Assembly (NCBI GenBank): GCA_030537635.1
Contig: JAUNVM010000021.1
Span: 1-39,922 of the forward strand
Length of the DNA stretch: 39,922 nucleotides
Direction of reading: 5' to 3'
Origin: Flaviflexus sp.
GTDB taxonomy: Bacteria > Actinomycetota > Actinomycetes > Actinomycetales > Actinomycetaceae
In this document: positions 1-7,687 of the stretch, one piece after another
Layout of the letters: each line of letters starts with the position of its first letter
How positions within the stretch are numbered: position 1 is the stretch's first letter
The notes under the pieces: generated by a model
Told to the model about the DNA's origin: nothing
Database searches by the model: none
Seen by the model: only the letters and a program-made list of their open reading frames with translations
Translations under genes and position numbers: made by a program

Positions 1-1370
1 TTCTCGTCCTCATCCTTGGCCTCGTCCTCGGACTTCTCCTCGGCGAGCTCGGCGGTCTGGGCCGCAGCGGCCTTGGCGTTCTCCTCGGCCGCCTCATCGT
101 CTTCCTTGAGGACGGAGTTGATGTCAATCTCCGTGCCATCTTCGTCAACGACCTTGACATCCTTGAGGGCCTCAATGAGGGCCTTGTTGCGGGTCAGCTC
201 GCCGGAGAAGGCGCCAATCTGGCCGGTCTGGGCGGCCGCCTGGATGAACTGCTGGGGATCGATGCCGTACATCTGGGCCTGCTGGAGCATGAACTGCAGC
301 AGCTCGTCCTGTTCGACCTCGACCTCGAGCTTCTCCACGACGGCGTCGAGGATGAGCTGGGTGCGCAGGGCGTCTTCCGTTTCGCTACGCAGCTCCTTCT
401 CGTCAACCTTCTCGTCGCCGGCGGCCTCCTTCTGGCGCTCCACCTCGGCGTCGATGACGCCGGCGGGAACCGGAACCTCGAGGCGGTTCTTCAGCTCCTC
501 GAGCAGCAGATCGCGCGAGGCGAAGACAACCTCGGAGAGCTTGTCCTTCTCGGCCTGCTCGGCCAGATCGGAACGGAACTCCTCGATGGTGTCGAACTCG
601 GAGGCCAGCTGAGCAAAGTCATCATCGGCCTCGGGCAGCTCCTGCTCCTTGACCGAATGCACGGTGACGGTGACCTCGGCTTCCTCGCCCTCGTGCTCGC
701 CGCCGGCGAGCGTCGAGGTGAAGGTCGCGGTCTCGCCGGCCACCAGGCCGGTGAGGGCCTCGTCGATGCCGTCGAGCATCTGGCCGGAGCCGAGCTGGTA
801 GGACACCCCGGACACCGAGTCAACGGTCTCGCCGTCGATGGTGGCCTCCATATCGATCGAGACGAAGTCGGAGTCGGCCACCTTGCGGTCAACCGACTTC
901 AGGGTGGCGAAGCGCTGCCGCATCTCGGTCAGGCGCTCCTCGACGTCCTCATCGCTCACCTCGGGCTTCTCAGCCGTCAGGGTGATATCGGAGAAGGCCG
1001 GAAGCTCAATCTCGGGGCGAGTATCAACCTCGATGGCGAAGACGAGCTGGCCGCCGGGCTTGCCCGTCATGTTCGGCCACTCGGTGACGTCGGCGCTCGG
1101 CGGGCCGAGCGGGTTGATCTCGTTGGAAACGAGGAGCTCCTGGTAGTAGCCATCGAGCGAATCATTGACGGCCTGCTCAATGAGGGCGGCGCGGCCAATG
1201 TGATTCTCCAGCACCCGCATGGGCACCTTGCCGCGGCGGAAGCCGGGGATATTCACTTGCTGGCTGAGCTTCTTGGCGGCGGCCTCCACGGCCGGCTTGA
1301 GCTCGTCGTAGGGGACCTCTGCCGTGATCTTCACGCGGGTCGGTTCGAGCTGTTCAACAGTGCTCTTCAC
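1..1370 (-). CDS. tig: Trigger factor (ribosome-associated peptidyl-prolyl isomerase/chaperone), 3' end cut by window
   Basis: Ribosome-bound chaperone that meets nascent chains at the exit tunnel and helps cytosolic folding. The translation begins MKSTVEQLEPTRVKI and carries the ribosome-docking signature GFRRGKVP at about residue 44, followed by a central FKBP-like PPIase region and a long helical C-terminal arm. About 456 residues are visible, ending in a very acidic Glu/Asp/Ala tail that runs off the left edge; the stop codon is not in the window. The GTG start at 1370 is chosen because GGAGA lies about 7 nt upstream and the protein aligns from its usual N-terminus. It is transcribed leftwards, away from the antiporter gene behind it. 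clpP/clpX often follow tig in bacteria, but that is outside the window. The family call is secure; the extent of the acidic tail is unknown. Confidence 0.96.
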   Translation of the reverse strand, partial: MKSTVEQLEPTRVKITAEVPYDELKPAVEAAAKKLSQQVNIPGFRRGKVPMRVLENHIGRAALIEQAVNDSLDGYYQELLVSNEINPLGPPSADVTEWPNMTGKPGGQLVFAIEVDTRPEIELPAFSDITLTAEKPEVSDEDVEERLTEMRQRFATLKSVDRKVADSDFVSIDMEATIDGETVDSVSGVSYQLGSGQMLDGIDEALTGLVAGETATFTSTLAGGEHEGEEAEVTVTVHSVKEQELPEADDDFAQLASEFDTIEEFRSDLAEQAEKDKLSEVVFASRDLLLEELKNRLEVPVPAGVIDAEVERQKEAAGDEKVDEKELRSETEDALRTQLILDAVVEKLEVEVEQDELLQFMLQQAQMYGIDPQQFIQAAAQTGQIGAFSGELTRNKALIEALKDVKVVDEDGTEIDINSVLKEDDEAAEENAKAAAAQTAELAEEKSEDEAKDEDE

Positions 1371-1460
1371 GAATGTTTCTCCAGTTGTCGACTAGGTGGC
1401 CTTACGCCACGCCTTTCGCTGCACACGTGCGAAGCTGCGTGCGTACAGACATTCCGCGCC

Positions 1461-1488
1461 ATTCTACGTCACGCAGCCCGCCAGTTCA
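1461..1488 (-). promoter_or_regulatory. Candidate promoter for tig
   Basis: On the minus strand TGAACT (1483-1488) and TAGAAT (1461-1466) are separated by 16 bp, about 90 nt upstream of the tig GTG. The -10 fits the actinobacterial TAnnnT form and the -35 is a 4/6 match to TTGACA. It lies in the 149-bp gap between the antiporter stop and tig. Recognised by eye only. Confidence 0.35.
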
Positions 1489-1519
1489 CCCCTGCGGGGC
1501 CTTTCGGTTGCGCATCCCA

Positions 1520-3016
1520 CTACGAGGCCGGGAGATCTTCTCCCTTGTCTCCCGGATTGACCTCATCCGCGCCCGGGTTCTTCTTCGCCGCTCCCGGCTC
1601 ATTCTGCTTGGCGCCCGGCTTTTCCTTCGCGGCATCCGCCGCCGCCCGGCCGGCCTCGTTGACCCGGGGCAGGTCTTCCACCGATTTTCCGAGCTCCTCG
1701 TGATCATCCTCGTCATATGCCGCATCGTGGCTCTTTCGACTGACCGAGGGGGTGGCGGATTCGGTTTCGACATCCTTGAGGGCCTGCCGGGTGGGCACGG
1801 CCGATCCCGCCCCATTCGCGCTCCCCTTCGCATCCTCGTGCTCGGTGATGGGAATGAGGGCAACGATCATCGGCATGACGAGCACGGAGGCCGCGCCGGC
1901 AAGAATGAGGGTGGAGGCCGCCTCATTGGACATGGCACCGGCGCTTTCCGCGGTGGCGGTAACGGCAACGATGATGGGCAGGGCGGTCGAGGAGTAGAGG
2001 GCGGCGCTCACCCGGTCCCCCAGGCTGAGCCCGATTCCGGCCCCGCACGCTGGCAGGAAGGTGGCAATGAAGACGGGCAGGCCGCGCACGAGCACGAACA
2101 GGACGAGGAAGAAGATCCACCCGATCGGCTGGGAGGCAGCCACCGAGATATCAATGCCCATGCCGGAGACGACGAAGAAGACCGGAATGAAGAAGCCGTA
2201 GGCGAGCCCATCAAGCTTCTTTTCCAGCTCCACCCGACCATCCGGAACCGCCTGGCGCATGATGAAGCCGGCGGCGAAGGCACCGAGCACGAGATCCAGC
2301 TCCATGAGCGAGGCGAAGGTGACGAGCGAGACCAGCAGCAGCATCGTCCCCCGCATCGTCGTCTGCGCCGTGGATTCGGAACCCATGTGCAAGAACTTGA
2401 CGATCTTTCGACCGGCCTTGCGGGCCCGGCCGGGGATCGCGGCAATGATGATGGCGGAGGCGAGGAAGATGAGCAGGACGACAACGGAGATCCACTGGGC
2501 TCGCACCGTGAGCAGCAGGGCCATGGCGATAATCGGGCCGATCTCCCCCACCGCGCCGTGGGCGAGGATAAACGGGCCAATCCGCTTGGTGAGCACCCCG
2601 CGCTCCTTGAGGATCGGGAAGAGCGTGCCAATCGCGGTGGAGGTCATGGCAATGGCAATCGCCGCGCCCTCCAGGCCGAAGGGATTGAGCCGGAACACGA
2701 GAAAAGACACCCCGAAGGCCAGGGCGAGGGTCACCAGCCACGTGCCCCCGGCCGTCATCCCGTTGCGGCCCTTGAGATCATCCGGGTCGATTTCGTAACC
2801 GGCCAGCAGGAAGAGGAAGGCCAGGCCAAGCTCGGCCAGCAGGTCAATCGATTGGCCGTGCGTGGCCAGGGATAGGCCGTGCGGACCAATGAGCATGCCA
2901 AGGCCAAGCAGCACCACCACCTCGGGAACGAGCTGGCGGGGAGTCAAGAACGAAACGATCGGGGCCAAGAACGCGCACAGCACGATGGCAAACAGGGAAG
3001 TAAGAATGTCCTCCAC
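1520..3016 (-). CDS. Cation:proton antiporter, Kef/CPA2 type, with charged C-terminal tail
   Basis: Predicted membrane Na+/H+ or K+/H+ exchanger of 498 aa. About 390 residues hold 11-13 hydrophobic segments with the CPA2 layout: an N-terminal LVPEVVVLLGLGMLIGPHGL stretch, then LAELGLAFLFLLAGYEIDP with its conserved acidic residues, and a MTSTAIGTLFPIL segment. The last ~109 residues are a hydrophilic, Ala/Gly/Pro/Glu/Lys-rich tail with repeated PGA units; there is no TrkA-N or TrkA-C domain, so nucleotide gating is unlikely. The GTG at 3016 (VEDILTSL) is chosen because it has GAGGAAGG about 11 nt upstream and because further upstream extension runs into tRNA-Pro. It stands alone between tRNA-Pro and tig. 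The ion specificity cannot be read from the sequence. The family call is firm, the substrate open. Confidence 0.85.
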   Translation of the reverse strand: MEDILTSLFAIVLCAFLAPIVSFLTPRQLVPEVVVLLGLGMLIGPHGLSLATHGQSIDLLAELGLAFLFLLAGYEIDPDDLKGRNGMTAGGTWLVTLALAFGVSFLVFRLNPFGLEGAAIAIAMTSTAIGTLFPILKERGVLTKRIGPFILAHGAVGEIGPIIAMALLLTVRAQWISVVVLLIFLASAIIIAAIPGRARKAGRKIVKFLHMGSESTAQTTMRGTMLLLVSLVTFASLMELDLVLGAFAAGFIMRQAVPDGRVELEKKLDGLAYGFFIPVFFVVSGMGIDISVAASQPIGWIFFLVLFVLVRGLPVFIATFLPACGAGIGLSLGDRVSAALYSSTALPIIVAVTATAESAGAMSNEAASTLILAGAASVLVMPMIVALIPITEHEDAKGSANGAGSAVPTRQALKDVETESATPSVSRKSHDAAYDEDDHEELGKSVEDLPRVNEAGRAAADAAKEKPGAKQNEPGAAKKNPGADEVNPGDKGEDLPAS

Positions 3017-3057
3017 GGTCCCGGAATCCTTCCTCTGGACGGGCGGGCAGTGCCGAG

Positions 3058-3134
3058 TGGTCGGGGTGGCGGGACTTGAACCCGCGACCTTCCGCTCCCA
3101 AAGCGGACGCGCTACCAAGCTGCGCCACACCCCG
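3058..3134 (-). tRNA. tRNA-Pro (anticodon TGG), CCA encoded
   Basis: A full cloverleaf reads on the minus strand. The 7-bp acceptor CGGGGTG/CACCCCG is followed by discriminator A and an encoded CCA. The anticodon stem is TCCGC/GCGGA with loop TTTGGGA, placing TGG at 34-36. The T arm is GCGGG-TTCAAGT-CCCGC. The next gene downstream is the antiporter, 41 nt away on the same strand. Confidence 0.97.
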
Positions 3135-3238
3135 TCGGCAACTCGTCAATCTTAAGTGTTCTTCCGCGACCTGGCGAGCAGGCAGGCGCCGACTTGCTCA
3201 CACCCCGGACCGATGCGCCACATGTGCCGATTCCAATC

Positions 3239-3268
3239 TTGGTGAATCCGCCACCTTATTGGTACGCT
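3239..3268 (+). promoter_or_regulatory. Candidate promoter for tRNA-Gly
   Basis: TTGGTG (3239-3244) and TACGCT (3263-3268) are 18 bp apart, and the -10 ends 8 nt before the first base of tRNA-Gly. Both hexamers fit the actinobacterial housekeeping consensus reasonably well. Confidence 0.5.
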
Positions 3269-3276
3269 TCCCTCAT

Positions 3277-3350
3277 GCGGATGTAGCTCAATGGTAGAGC
3301 CTCTGCCTTCCAAGCAGATAGTGCGGGTTCGATTCCCGTCATCCGCTCCA
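3277..3350 (+). tRNA. tRNA-Gly (anticodon TCC), CCA encoded
   Basis: The acceptor pairs GCGGATG with CATCCGC, followed by discriminator T and an encoded CCA. The anticodon stem TCTGC/GCAGA encloses loop CTTCCAA, so the anticodon is TCC. The T arm is GCGGG-TTCGATT-CCCGT. The gene sits at the left edge of a patch of small unusual genes (3.6-4.9 kb). tRNA 3' ends are common integration sites, but I found no second copy of this 3' end in the window. Confidence 0.97.
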
Positions 3351-3352
3351 TT

Positions 3353-3382
3353 GACTTTTCGGCTAGATAGCAACGAAAAGTC
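3353..3382. terminator. Inverted repeat just after tRNA-Gly
   Basis: GACTTTTCG (3353-3361) pairs perfectly with CGAAAAGTC (3374-3382) around a 12-nt loop, starting 2 nt after the encoded CCA. No T-run follows. It is probably the processing or termination hairpin of the tRNA transcript. Confidence 0.45.
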
Positions 3383-3661
3383 GCCCTATCGCCCGGCCTA
3401 AGGTGGTTGCCATATCGGGCGCAGTACCCCCTTTGACACCCCCAACCACCACCTGCTCGGAACCCGCACTCATCGCGGCTCTCCAGCGTTGCGCACCTAG
3501 CCGGTAAAGGCGTGGATCGGGTTGGCAGCATGGCTAGTGGTCATTTCGCCTTCGATGGCCTGAACGATGACGGGGTGTTTGGAGCGGCTCAAACCCCAGC
3601 ATGCCCACCAGGCGGAACGATGTCGCGAGACATGGCGGACCGACGTCCCCTCATCGCCCAA
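3383..3661. other. Intergenic stretch with no supported gene
   Basis: No reading frame here has a convincing start, ribosome binding site or recognisable protein. By eye its composition is less GC-rich than the flanking core genes. Together with the tRNA-Gly hairpin it makes up the 311-bp gap between tRNA-Gly and the possible 86-aa gene. Confidence 0.4.
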
Positions 3662-3922
3662 TCATTGGCAACATCCGAGATGCCAGCTGCGAAGAGAAAC
3701 AACTGAAACATCCAGGAAGAAAACCTGGGTGAGGTCATCTCGACGGCCACACCGAGATCTCGTCAGAGGTGACCGGATATGGTCCTCACCCTCGGCATAG
3801 TCATCGCCGAGGTACTCCCAGAGAGAACGAACCAAACAAGCGAATCCAGTCCTCAGGGAACACATCAGTACCGAGTGTTTATCCCACCGCAGCGTCGGCA
3901 CATCGACGGCATCGCGAAACAT
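3662..3922 (-). CDS. Possible small unknown protein, 86 aa, coupled to the upstream membrane protein gene
   Basis: I do not recognise this protein. It begins MFRDAVDVPTLRW, has an acidic WEYLGDDYAEGED stretch near residue 40, and ends in a Cys-containing WHLGCCQ. The main reason to keep it is its start: the ATG shares one base with the TGA of the preceding 84-aa gene (TGATG), the usual layout for translational coupling. Against it are the lack of an independent ribosome binding site, codon use with many AT-ending codons unlike the core genes, and a strong hairpin covering the start. It could equally be a chance frame. Confidence 0.35.
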   Translation of the reverse strand: MFRDAVDVPTLRWDKHSVLMCSLRTGFACLVRSLWEYLGDDYAEGEDHIRSPLTRSRCGRRDDLTQVFFLDVSVVSLRSWHLGCCQ

Positions 3923-3934
3923 CAGGCGATGCCG
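3907..3934. promoter_or_regulatory. Hairpin over the stop/start junction of two small genes
   Basis: CGGCATCGC (3907-3915) pairs with GCGATGCCG (3926-3934), a perfect 9-bp stem with a 10-nt loop. On the minus-strand transcript it covers the last codons and stop of the 84-aa gene and the start of the possible 86-aa gene. It could terminate transcription (no T-run follows), protect the 3' end, or hide the downstream start. Confidence 0.45.
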
Positions 3935-4176
3935 CGAAGCATAAATCCTGTGCCGAAGGCGGAAACGGTAACAGCGAGATTGACGGCAATAATGACGACG
4001 TTCGCAATGACGGCATTACGAGCCCATACTGCTCCGATTCTGTGGAGTTTCACGACGAGCACGGCACTGATAATTGCTGGGAGGAATGGCACGAACACCG
4101 CCATCAGTCCTGACACGATCGTTGCGCTGATGACAATCGTGCGGTTCTCATAGATAGATCGCTTTTGGCCTTCCAT
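3922..4176 (-). CDS. Small two-helix membrane protein, unknown function
   Basis: An 84-aa protein starting MEGQKRSIYENRT. It has two clear hydrophobic segments, about residues 12-41 (broken by prolines, VFVPFLPAIIS) and about 51-75 (ARNAVIANVVIIAVNLAVTV), with a short basic loop (VVKLHRIG) between them. The start is set by an excellent GGGAGG five to six nt upstream; a further upstream ATG lacks this. No catalytic motif is visible and I do not recognise the family. It follows a 40-aa reading frame by only 2 nt, so the two are probably one transcript. Small holin-like or stress-related membrane proteins look like this, but that is a guess. Confidence 0.7.
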   Translation of the reverse strand: MEGQKRSIYENRTIVISATIVSGLMAVFVPFLPAIISAVLVVKLHRIGAVWARNAVIANVVIIAVNLAVTVSAFGTGFMLRGIA

Positions 4177-4178
4177 GT

Positions 4179-4301
4179 TTACCTCCCGCTCCACACAGTC
4201 AGAGTTTTAAACGGCACCACAGCGCCAGCCTGTGCGTGGGCGGGGTTGAGCCCCGCGAATGGCACGGTGAGTGAAGTCACGGAAGTAGTCTTTCGCCGCA
4301 T
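4179..4301 (-). CDS. Possible 40-aa small protein upstream of the membrane protein
   Basis: The frame begins MRRKTTSVTSLTVPF and ends at a TAA located 2 nt before the ATG of the 84-aa membrane protein; its last codons contain that gene's ribosome binding site. It has its own strong AAAGGAG five nt before the ATG. That spacing, plus a plausible promoter and operator-like repeats upstream, supports translation as a leader or small protein. The sequence has a basic N-terminus and an Ala-rich PAHAQAGA segment resembling a signal-peptidase region, but its hydrophobic core is weak. No homologue is recognised. Confidence 0.45.
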   Translation of the reverse strand: MRRKTTSVTSLTVPFAGLNPAHAQAGAVVPFKTLTVWSGR

Positions 4302-4356
4302 CGCTACTCCTTTCCGGGTTCATTTCAGCACCGCCTACCGGCGCCTGCACCTATGC

Positions 4357-4385
4357 ATAGCAAAGCACAATGGCCGACGTCCCAA
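4357..4385 (-). promoter_or_regulatory. Candidate promoter of the small-gene operon
   Basis: On the minus strand TTGGGA (4380-4385) and TGCTAT (4357-4362) are 17 bp apart, 56 nt upstream of the 40-aa start codon. The -35 overlaps the edge of the palindrome at 4384-4395, so a protein bound there would meet RNA polymerase. Confidence 0.4.
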
Positions 4386-4428
4386 CATCGATGTTTGTTG
4401 ATGCAAGGTACCAACATTTGTTGATGCA
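4384..4428. repeat. Tandem operator-like direct and inverted repeats
   Basis: A 12-bp direct repeat, TTTGTTGATGCA, occurs at 4394-4405 and 4417-4428, 23 bp apart (about two helical turns). Each copy overlaps a palindrome: AACATCGATGTT (4384-4395, perfect) and CAACATTTGTTG (4412-4423, perfect). The cluster touches the candidate -35 of the small-gene operon. This is the architecture of a repressor operator or of excisionase-type direct-repeat sites. The HTH protein encoded 110 bp upstream is a natural candidate to bind here, by inference only. Confidence 0.6.
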
Positions 4429-4540
4429 CTGCGGCCCGGCCCACTTCTTACACCAATACCCTCATACCTGCCATACACGAGCTGAGTAGAGAACAGACCA
4501 ATTTTTGGTGGCGCACGATGGGCGTGCGGATCGTGGCTCC

Positions 4541-4768
4541 TTAATCGCTGAGCAGATCCCCGCGCTTCTTCCACCGGCCGCTTCCAGGACGGTCGGCTTG
4601 CCACTGGTCGATGGTTTCGGGAAGCCAGCCGTAGCGAACGGCCCTCCCCTCTCCCAGGGCGGCGTCAGGCTCGAGCAGGCGCCCTTGGTCGCGGTAGCTG
4701 CGCACCGTGTGGAAGGACAGGTTGAGCCGTTCGGCGATCCCGTTGATGGTCAGGTAGTGGGTGGTCAT
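4541..4768 (-). CDS. Small helix-turn-helix protein, excisionase/MerR-like
   Basis: A 75-aa protein beginning MTTHYLTINGIAERLNLS. Residues 6-35 read as a winged HTH of the AlpA/excisionase/MerR kind: a first helix INGIAERLN, a turn, and a recognition helix FHTVRSYRDQGRLLEPD, followed by the basic RAVRYGWLPETIDQW segment typical of these small DNA-binding proteins. No effector domain follows. The ATG at 4768 overlaps the TGA of the upstream 54-aa gene as ATGA, which fixes the start and implies coupling. Proteins of this kind control excision or transcription in integrative elements and phages, but no integrase is in the window. The target may be the repeat cluster at 4384-4428. Confidence 0.75.
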   Translation of the reverse strand: MTTHYLTINGIAERLNLSFHTVRSYRDQGRLLEPDAALGEGRAVRYGWLPETIDQWQADRPGSGRWKKRGDLLSD

Positions 4769-4929
4769 GCTCGCCTCCACATCAGGGCCAGGGCGAAGGT
4801 GAAGGCGCCGATGTTGATGCCCCACAGAAGTCCCATGGCGAAGGTGGCACCCACGTAATAGGTGCAGATCGACAGGGCGACGAGCATGCTCGCAGCCAGC
4901 AGGCCGACCTTCTTGGTGGTCTTGTTCAT
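4765..4929 (-). CDS. 54-aa small membrane protein paired with the HTH gene
   Basis: The frame runs MNKTTKKVGLLAASML to ALALMWRRA and overlaps the HTH start by ATGA. It has a basic N-terminus (KTTKK) and two short hydrophobic helices, roughly residues 8-26 and 29-50, separated by a Tyr-Tyr-Val-Gly turn, with a final Trp-Arg-Arg-Ala. A GAAAGG sequence sits about 6 nt upstream. No family is recognised. Small membrane proteins next to excisionase-like genes are common in actinobacterial integrative elements, so this may be element cargo. Confidence 0.6.
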   Translation of the reverse strand: MNKTTKKVGLLAASMLVALSICTYYVGATFAMGLLWGINIGAFTFALALMWRRA

Positions 4930-5341
4930 GGTGGCCCTTTCGGTTATGTTGGGGAGGGCGGGGCCAGAGGTACTTCATTTACTTCAGGCCCTTTTCCCTG
5001 GTGATTACTTCTTATCGAAGTAGCTGGCCAGACAGCACTTGCCTACGCCCATCGGCCGCATAGTTGGCCGTGAACTGGGGCGGGCAGTACTGACAGGCCG
5101 CTTTCACTGCGGATGATAAGGAATTGAGAATAGGCCGAATGCGGAGCGTCCGCTGACAGTGCGCGGACATGCCGCCCCATCCTCTTCTCATGACATCAGC
5201 TCCGGGAATGCCGCCGGACATATTTTCTGGAGTCCCTCCCCAAGGGCCGCGTCCCGGTTGGCGGCTGATTGTGCATCCGTCCAGGGCGACCCGCAGGACG
5301 CTCGAGCCACCTCGGCAAATCTTGCCGGTTGCCTCGGAGCG
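4930..5341. other. 412-bp intergenic stretch, mostly empty
   Basis: No supported gene. On the minus strand the 54-aa gene's leader contains a twice-repeated TGAAGTA. A small hairpin, GTCCGC (5148-5153) with GCGGAC (5163-5168), lies about 170 bp beyond the stop of the ABC permease. Short frames on both strands lack ribosome binding sites and recognisable sequence. Confidence 0.4.
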
Positions 5342-7687
5342 CTAGTGTTCGTTTCCCTCCGCCACGGACACATCGGTAGGACGCCGCACAATGACGTATG
5401 CGGGCAGGAGGAAAAGAAGCCCGAGGAAGGGCAGCATCCACTCGAGCCCGTAATCGGAATCCGTCAACACGTGCGTGAATGGGATGTGATCCCAGGTGAC
5501 GAGGTGTCCGAGCAGGGTCCCTGCGGCCACGGTGATCGCCGAGCTAGCAAGGAAGGGGAGCGCCAGGCGCACGCGCATCCGAGCTCCTCCTCCCCCAATG
5601 TCGACCAGATGCCGCTCACGCCCTTGATCCGCGGTGAGGGTCACCGCGAGCGCAATAATGACGACACCGGAGACGATAAGCGCGAAGAGCCCCTTGGCGA
5701 GCACTTCGGCGCGAAGCTGGCGGTCCTCGGCGGAATCGGAGTCAACGAGGAAAGCGAAGGGCGCTTCGGTGATGAGGGTGGCACGAATGCCACTCCTTAC
5801 CTCTTCGGGCAGCTCACCGAATCCGGAAATGACAAGGGTGAATATCGTGGGCTCGCCGAGCTCCTGGGCGAGCGGCGAATCGGGAGCCAGCACGAGGCCA
5901 CTGAGCACATTGTTGTCGAGATCCTCGTCGGCCTTGATTCCGCTCAGCTTCAGCTTTTCCGTGATGTCGCCGCCGCTGAAGGATATCTCGATGATGGAGA
6001 CTGTCCCATCGGGACCGACAGCAGCGGGAGAGGCATGGTTGATGTACTGGGAGTCTGCCAGTCCGCCGGAGGCAAAGACCACGAGGTCGAGTTCGCGCGG
6101 TTGGCAGGGAGCAATATCGTTGTTCTGAACGAGGCACTCGACGTCTTCGGGATGGACGAGGCGGAACATACCGTCGGGGCTGTCGGGTTCACCGAAGATC
6201 GCGGTGCGCTCAGCGATCTCCGGATATCGGTCCAGGAGGGCCTCGACCGCCTGGGCGTTCACCCCATTGATGCTCAGGTAGCTCTCTTCCCCGTTGATTT
6301 GGCTATTTTGCCAGTTGAGATTGACGCCCACGTAGCTGGCGAACAGTGCCGCGCGGAAGCAGAGCACGAAGACGAGGGCCAAGGGCACGACGACGAGGAG
6401 TTGGGTTGCGCGGGCGATGCGATGAGTGACGGGGCGCCGTCTCTGGCGAGTGAGCACGTAGCCCAGGCTGGGTATACTAAGCGCGCCAATCACCTGCACA
6501 TAGTAGTAGCCGTAGAGCACGAGCAAGGTTTGGCGCAGCGCAACAAACACCAAGGTGGCGAGCGTACCGGCGATAACAAAGAAGGTGACCGCGCGGGAGG
6601 AGATGACCGTTCTTGGTATCCGCCGGCGTCTGCCTTTCCCCGCGCGAAGGAGCGCCGCGACGAGTCCGAAGACAATAAACGAGGCGGTAACAGCGCCGCC
6701 GACCTTGAGTAGCGGACCAATGGGAAGCTGCTCCCACCGCTGTTCCATCCACGCAGCCGCAGGGTCTGCGCTGACGTGCAGGGCGGGGATAGCCAGCAGC
6801 CAGCCCGCAGCGCCGCCAACGGCGAGGGGCAAGATTGTCTTCATGTGGGCCGTCAGTGAGGCTTTGATCGGCCTATCCCCGAGCGCCAGCAAGGTGCGAT
6901 AAACCTGTTTCCGCTCGGCCCTGCCCGCAGTGAAGACGGCGAGGAGAACGGCCGCGATGATAAGGCTGCCCAGGAGAATCGCAATCCGGGGTGGCAGTGG
7001 TTGGTAGCTGGCGGCATTCTCGGCGGCCTTCCTGGCAGCGCGCGCGGCGGTGCCGCTAAGGGCAGTTCCGTGTTGCAGATCGGCCCCCAGGCCTCCGATA
7101 TCGTCACCGGTCAACCACACCTCGGCCTGTTCGAGAACGGCCGGATCATCAATGATTGCCACCGCCGAGATTTCCCTGATTGAAGCCGGATTCTCGGTAA
7201 TCCCGGTGATGGTGAGAGGGAAGCGTTCCTCGGTGAGGTCGAGGTCGATGAATTCCACCTCGTCGCCCACATCTGCGCCAAGCTGGCGAGCAAGCTCCCG
7301 GCTGATCGACGTCTCCCCCGCCCGAGCCGGATGGGAGCCGGCGATCAGCACGCCGATATCCGCCGGCCCGCTGAGCATGGTGACGTCACTCGATGCCCCA
7401 CCTTCGCCGAGTATGTTGCCTCGGGTACGCATGATGCTGACGGCCTTACCGGAGCGTTCCAGCTCCCGCAGCTTCGAGCGGACGGATTCATTGCCCGTGA
7501 TCTGCTGACTGTAGGAGCCGAAAGCGGCCTCGGCCCCGCGCTCCTCGGCCCTCAGGTAGGCCGCCATGTACCCCGAGACGAGGGCAGCAATGAAGACGAG
7601 AACCGCTCCAATCGCCGCCGTCCTCAGCGCGCCGGCCCGGTTGGCGCCGAGCATTTTGCGGATGAGGCCGAGGCGCTGCCTACCCAT
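5342..7687 (-). CDS. ABC transporter permease, large FtsX-like
   Basis: A 781-aa membrane protein of the FtsX/MacB superfamily in its large form with two permease halves. A first helix (about residues 23-44) is followed by a ~185-residue extracytoplasmic domain (about 45-230) and a cluster of helices from about 235. A typical FtsX cytoplasmic loop, GRAERKQVYRTLLALGDRP, lies near residues 255-273. A second large external domain lies near residues 480-640, with terminal helices near 660-690, 705-735 and 740-770. Such proteins export peptides, lipids or drugs, or couple ATP hydrolysis to envelope processes, with a LolD-like ATPase. Its ATG overlaps the end of the ATPase gene by 8 nt, so they form one operon. 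Because that ATPase gene carries an in-frame stop, the transporter may be unpowered unless another ATPase supplies it. The substrate is unknown. Confidence 0.82.
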   Translation of the reverse strand: MGRQRLGLIRKMLGANRAGALRTAAIGAVLVFIAALVSGYMAAYLRAEERGAEAAFGSYSQQITGNESVRSKLRELERSGKAVSIMRTRGNILGEGGASSDVTMLSGPADIGVLIAGSHPARAGETSISRELARQLGADVGDEVEFIDLDLTEERFPLTITGITENPASIREISAVAIIDDPAVLEQAEVWLTGDDIGGLGADLQHGTALSGTAARAARKAAENAASYQPLPPRIAILLGSLIIAAVLLAVFTAGRAERKQVYRTLLALGDRPIKASLTAHMKTILPLAVGGAAGWLLAIPALHVSADPAAAWMEQRWEQLPIGPLLKVGGAVTASFIVFGLVAALLRAGKGRRRRIPRTVISSRAVTFFVIAGTLATLVFVALRQTLLVLYGYYYVQVIGALSIPSLGYVLTRQRRRPVTHRIARATQLLVVVPLALVFVLCFRAALFASYVGVNLNWQNSQINGEESYLSINGVNAQAVEALLDRYPEIAERTAIFGEPDSPDGMFRLVHPEDVECLVQNNDIAPCQPRELDLVVFASGGLADSQYINHASPAAVGPDGTVSIIEISFSGGDITEKLKLSGIKADEDLDNNVLSGLVLAPDSPLAQELGEPTIFTLVISGFGELPEEVRSGIRATLITEAPFAFLVDSDSAEDRQLRAEVLAKGLFALIVSGVVIIALAVTLTADQGRERHLVDIGGGGARMRVRLALPFLASSAITVAAGTLLGHLVTWDHIPFTHVLTDSDYGLEWMLPFLGLLFLLPAYVIVRRPTDVSVAEGNEH

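Noticed and set aside
3058..3155. N-terminal extension of the antiporter (MWRSLVARPLWER)
   Set aside because: It is translated tRNA-Pro sequence; the GTG at 3016 has a ribosome binding site and fits the family start.
3152..3531. Frames with MTGIEPALSAWKAEAL-like text across tRNA-Gly
   Set aside because: This is the well-known false protein obtained by translating the antisense of a tRNA gene.
3323..5341. Attachment-site duplication of the tRNA-Gly 3' end bounding an integrated element
   Set aside because: I found no second copy of the T-arm/acceptor sequence to the right, and no integrase, so the island idea remains unproven.
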